A stretch of 6,576 nt of DNA. Origin: an uncultured Bacteroidota bacterium (GTDB lineage: Bacteria; Bacteroidota; Bacteroidia; Bacteroidales; 4484-276). Every line of letters begins with the position of its first letter. Within the stretch, counting starts at the first letter, position 1. Below are positions 4,143-6,576 of this stretch, in pieces. Location of the stretch: assembly GCA_903930725.1 (NCBI GenBank), contig CAIYZW010000467.1, forward strand, positions 1 to 6,576, in the 5' to 3' direction. The notes below the pieces were generated by a model. It saw nothing but the letters and a program-made list of their open reading frames with translations. It made no database searches and had not been told where the DNA came from. The position numbers and the translations under genes were made by a program.

Positions 4143-6275
4143 CTATTCGTCTTCAGCTTGTTCGGTTTCGTAAGCTTTAAGCAGAGCGGTCTGAACTTCG
4201 CCAGGTACCTGGGCATATTCGGCAAATTTGAGCGAATAAATTGCGCGTCCGCTGGTTATCGAGCTTAGTGCAGTCGAATAACGGTTCATTTCGGCCAAAG
4301 GAACTCTTGCCTTGATTTTCTGGTAGTTTCCTTCGCTGTCCATGCCCATAATCACCGCGCGACGTCCCTGGAGGTCGGTCATAACATCGCCCATTTTTTC
4401 TTCGGGAACAACAACTTCTACGTCGTAAATTGGCTCGAGGATTTTTGGACCTGCATTTTTAAAGGCTTCGCGGAAAGCGTGTCGTGATGCAAGTCTGAAC
4501 GAAATTTCGTTCGAATCAACCGGGTGCATTTTACCGTCATAAATGTAAACAACGATGTCGCGGGCATAAGAACCAGTCAATGGGCCGTCTTCCATCTTTT
4601 CCATCAGACCTTTCATAATTGCCGGTAAAAAGCGTGCATCAATGGCACCTCCGACAATACAGTTTTTCATGATGAGTTTTCCGCCCCAGTCGAGGATAAC
4701 TTCGTCGGTTCCCCTGATTGGGAACTCATTTGTAAAAGTCATTCCTTCGGTGTAAGGCTCAATCATCATGTGAACTTCACCAAACTGCCCTGATCCACCG
4801 GATTGTTTTTTGTGGCGGTACATTGATTTGGCTTTTTTGGTGATGGTTTCACGGTAAGGAATTCGGGTAACGATATATTCGATAGGAATTTTCTCGATAT
4901 TTTCGACAATCCATTTTATCAGATTGAGGTGCAATTCGCCCATCCCGCCGGCAATAAGCTGCTTTAACTCACGTGAGTAGCTGATTGTAAAAGTTTTATC
5001 AACCCGATGCATTTCATGAAGAATGGCATTCAGCTTTTCTTCGTCACCCTGGTTCTTGGCTTTTACAGCGAGGGTAATTTTGGTGTCGGGAAATACGATC
5101 GGCTCAATAATATCGTCGGCTATTTTGGGCGCATTAAGCGTTTCGTTGGTGGCGGTATTTTTGAGTTTGATGGTTGCACCAATATCGCCGGCAACAAATT
5201 TGGTGATTTTTTCGCGGTTTTTACCAGCCATCACAAACAACTGCGACATTCTTTCTTTGGTGCTGTTGTTTCCGTTGACCATATCGCTGCTTTCGCTTAT
5301 TTCGCCATTGTAAACTTTGAAGAACGAAACTTCGCCAAGGTGCGATTCAATTGATGTTTTGAACACCAATAAACATGTTGGTTCGGCAGGATTGCACTTC
5401 AGTTCTTTGCCTTTGGTGGTTTTTACCGGAGGCATTTCGGTTGGTGCGGGAGCAGCTGTGGAGATAAATTCCATCAGGCGTTTAACGCCCATATTATGTT
5501 TTGCATTGATGCAGAAAACCGGGAACATTCCGCGATGAATCAAGCCAGCCTTGATGCCTTTGCGCATTTCATCTTCCGAAAGTGTCCCATTCTCGAAGAA
5601 AACTTCCATCAAAGCTTCATCATTTTCGGCGGCAGCCTCGATGAGGATTCCCTGAAGTTCTTCAGCTTTGGCTTTTTCTGATGCCGGAATTTCCAATTCC
5701 TGCGCTGTGCCATTATCGGCATATTTAAACATCTTCATTTTGATAAGGTCAACAACCGAATCAAAACCAAGACCTGCATTTACAGGATACTGGCAGATTG
5801 TAACGTGACCACCAAACTGAGCCTTTAACTGGCGGATGGTTTCGTCGAAATTCGATTTTTCGTGTTCGAGGTGGTTTACGGCAAAAATTACTGGAGTATT
5901 GTTCCGTGAGGTGTATCTCCAACTGATTTCGGCGCCAACTTCAACACCGTTCTGTGCGTTGATAACCATTACGCCGGTATCGGCTACTTTAAGTGCCGAA
6001 ACAACTTCTCCAACAAAATCATCGAAACCGGGGGTATCAATAATATTGATTTTCTTTCCGCCAAATTCGGCATAAAGCACCGTTGAAGAAACTGAATTCT
6101 GGCGCTCGTGCTCGATGTCCCTGTAATCGGAAACTGTATTTTTATCGTCAACAGAACCTCTTCTGTTAATCACTCCACCTTCTAAAAGCATACATTCGGC
6201 AAGTGTGGTTTTTCCTGCCTTTGCTCCTCCAACGAGGGCAATGTTGCGAATTTCGTCAGTTTGATATACCTTCAT
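4143..6275 (-). CDS. elongation factor G paralogue (EF-G2-like) with altered GTPase motifs
   Basis: This 710-residue protein aligns with EF-G along its whole length: G domain with G' insert (about 1-275), domain II (290-400), III (400-475), IV (476-600) and V (605-690). A P-loop is present (Gly16 to Thr23, GGAKAGKT) but has Lys19 where EF-G has Asp. Switch I reads ERQNSVSS (57-64) instead of ERGITIT. G3 is DTPGFDDF (80-87), with Phe84 replacing the catalytic His. G4 is NHLE (134-137) instead of NKMD, and G5 is NAK (257-259) instead of SA. Domain IV keeps QSGGSGQFG (491-499) and His584 in the MHPVDSNE loop, the tip residues that act in translocation. It is therefore a paralogue, not housekeeping FusA, and no rpsL/rpsG neighbours are present. 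It most resembles Bacteroides EF-G2, reported (from memory) to translocate without GTPase activity in starvation. ATG 6275 gives the expected N-terminus; no Shine-Dalgarno is seen. It is probably monocistronic. Confidence 0.93.
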   Translation of the reverse strand: MKVYQTDEIRNIALVGGAKAGKTTLAECMLLEGGVINRRGSVDDKNTVSDYRDIEHERQNSVSSTVLYAEFGGKKINIIDTPGFDDFVGEVVSALKVADTGVMVINAQNGVEVGAEISWRYTSRNNTPVIFAVNHLEHEKSNFDETIRQLKAQFGGHVTICQYPVNAGLGFDSVVDLIKMKMFKYADNGTAQELEIPASEKAKAEELQGILIEAAAENDEALMEVFFENGTLSEDEMRKGIKAGLIHRGMFPVFCINAKHNMGVKRLMEFISTAAPAPTEMPPVKTTKGKELKCNPAEPTCLLVFKTSIESHLGEVSFFKVYNGEISESSDMVNGNNSTKERMSQLFVMAGKNREKITKFVAGDIGATIKLKNTATNETLNAPKIADDIIEPIVFPDTKITLAVKAKNQGDEEKLNAILHEMHRVDKTFTISYSRELKQLIAGGMGELHLNLIKWIVENIEKIPIEYIVTRIPYRETITKKAKSMYRHKKQSGGSGQFGEVHMMIEPYTEGMTFTNEFPIRGTDEVILDWGGKLIMKNCIVGGAIDARFLPAIMKGLMEKMEDGPLTGSYARDIVVYIYDGKMHPVDSNEISFRLASRHAFREAFKNAGPKILEPIYDVEVVVPEEKMGDVMTDLQGRRAVIMGMDSEGNYQKIKARVPLAEMNRYSTALSSITSGRAIYSLKFAEYAQVPGEVQTALLKAYETEQAEDE

Positions 6276-6311
6276 TTTTTAAGACCGTAAATGTTAAGTT
6301 ATTAATGTTTT

Positions 6312-6324
6312 AGCAGATTCTGCT
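6312..6324. promoter_or_regulatory. palindrome in the EF-G paralogue leader
   Basis: AGCAGA-T-TCTGCT is a perfect 6-bp inverted repeat about a single central base. It falls about +7 to +19 relative to the start predicted from the -7 element at 6337-6344, so it could be a roadblock-type operator or a small leader hairpin (5-bp stem, 3-nt loop). On the plus strand it is followed by T5 and looks like a very weak terminator. No known regulator site is recognised. Confidence 0.35.
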
Positions 6325-6336
6325 TTTTAAGGGTTG

Positions 6337-6344
6337 CAAAAATA
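6337..6344 (-). promoter_or_regulatory. Bacteroidota -7 promoter element of the EF-G paralogue
   Basis: On the minus strand TATTTTTG matches TAnnTTTG at every fixed position. It lies 62 nt upstream of the start codon, in a non-coding AT-rich stretch, and predicts a start site near 6330. No clear -33 TTG is found at the usual distance, so a transcription activator may be needed, as for some Bacteroidota stress genes. That last point is inference. Confidence 0.5.
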
Positions 6345-6544
6345 TAAAAAACTGTTAAATAATAAAGAAACTTTCTGAATATTTGGTTTTTGCCATTTTT
6401 GAGAGGTGCGGAAAGCTTTTTAACGATGACGTTTTGATCGGATACAGCGCGCCTTTTTGTCTTAAAACAGAGCTTATTAAAAGCCCTTCCAAACTATTTT
6501 GATGCAGGTTTGTTTAAATTTCAATCAAAAATTCTGACCGTAAA

Positions 6545-6576
6545 ATGGCTATTAAAATTTATCGAAAATCGCAGCA
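6545..6576 (+). CDS. possible start of a rightward gene, cut by the window edge
   Basis: An ATG at 6545 opens a frame (MAIKIYRKSQ) that stays open to the window end; an in-frame stop at 6515-6517 excludes a longer N-terminus. All three minus-strand frames entering from the right edge stop within about 60 bases, so no leftward gene ends here. Ten codons are too few to identify a product, and no strong ribosome binding site or promoter is seen. The upstream TATTTTG (6495-6501) is only a poor -7 match. Confidence 0.3.
   Translation, partial: MAIKIYRKSQ

Noticed and set aside
5007..5354. Plus-strand ORFs of 96-115 codons inside the EF-G paralogue gene
   Set aside because: They are antisense shadows of a strongly conserved gene, with no motif and no initiation signals.
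4143..6275. Ribosomal-protection tetracycline resistance protein (TetM/TetQ-like)
   Set aside because: Those proteins are about 640 residues with an intact AHVDAGKT-type P-loop. This one is 710 residues, keeps EF-G domain IV tip motifs and has altered G motifs of the EF-G2 type.
4143..6275. Housekeeping fusA
   Set aside because: The G3 His, the G4 Lys and Asp and the P-loop Asp are replaced, and the rpsL-rpsG context is absent.

Overview
The window looks like chromosomal DNA from a member of the Bacteroidota. This is inferred from four things: moderate GC, starts mostly without Shine-Dalgarno sequences, one good match to the Bacteroidota -7 promoter element (TAnnTTTG), and proteins resembling Bacteroidota-type families (an EF-G2-like elongation factor and a ~600-residue U32 protein). 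The finer lineage cannot be fixed from this sequence. I see no mobile element, CRISPR array, tRNA or rRNA.

Layout. Positions 1-528 are AT-rich and hold no convincing gene; they contain at most one weak 57-72 codon ORF and a short structured stretch at 430-469. Positions 529-1988 (minus strand) are a two-gene operon encoding two secreted or periplasmic paralogous proteins of unknown function. The genes overlap by ATGA and end at an intrinsic terminator. Positions 1989-2156 are a divergent intergenic region with weak promoter-like elements and two DNA dyads. Positions 2157-3968 (plus strand) encode a U32 'peptidase' family protein, a family that now includes [4Fe-4S] RNA hydroxylases. Positions 4092-4122 hold a bidirectional terminator shared by two convergent genes. 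Positions 4143-6275 (minus strand) encode an EF-G paralogue, preceded by a good -7 element and a leader palindrome. The first codons of a rightward gene may begin at 6545, at the window edge.

The most interesting object is the EF-G paralogue. It keeps the domain IV residues that act in translocation, but several GTPase motifs are altered: the catalytic His of DTPGH is Phe, NKxD is NHLE, the P-loop Asp is Lys, and the switch I RGITI motif is degenerate. It resembles Bacteroides EF-G2, which, as I recall from published work on B. thetaiotaomicron, supports translation without GTPase activity and is needed in starvation and gut colonisation. The adjacent U32 gene may modify rRNA or tRNA, so two convergent, separately transcribed genes may both act on translation. 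The secreted paralogue pair is the least explained part of the window.
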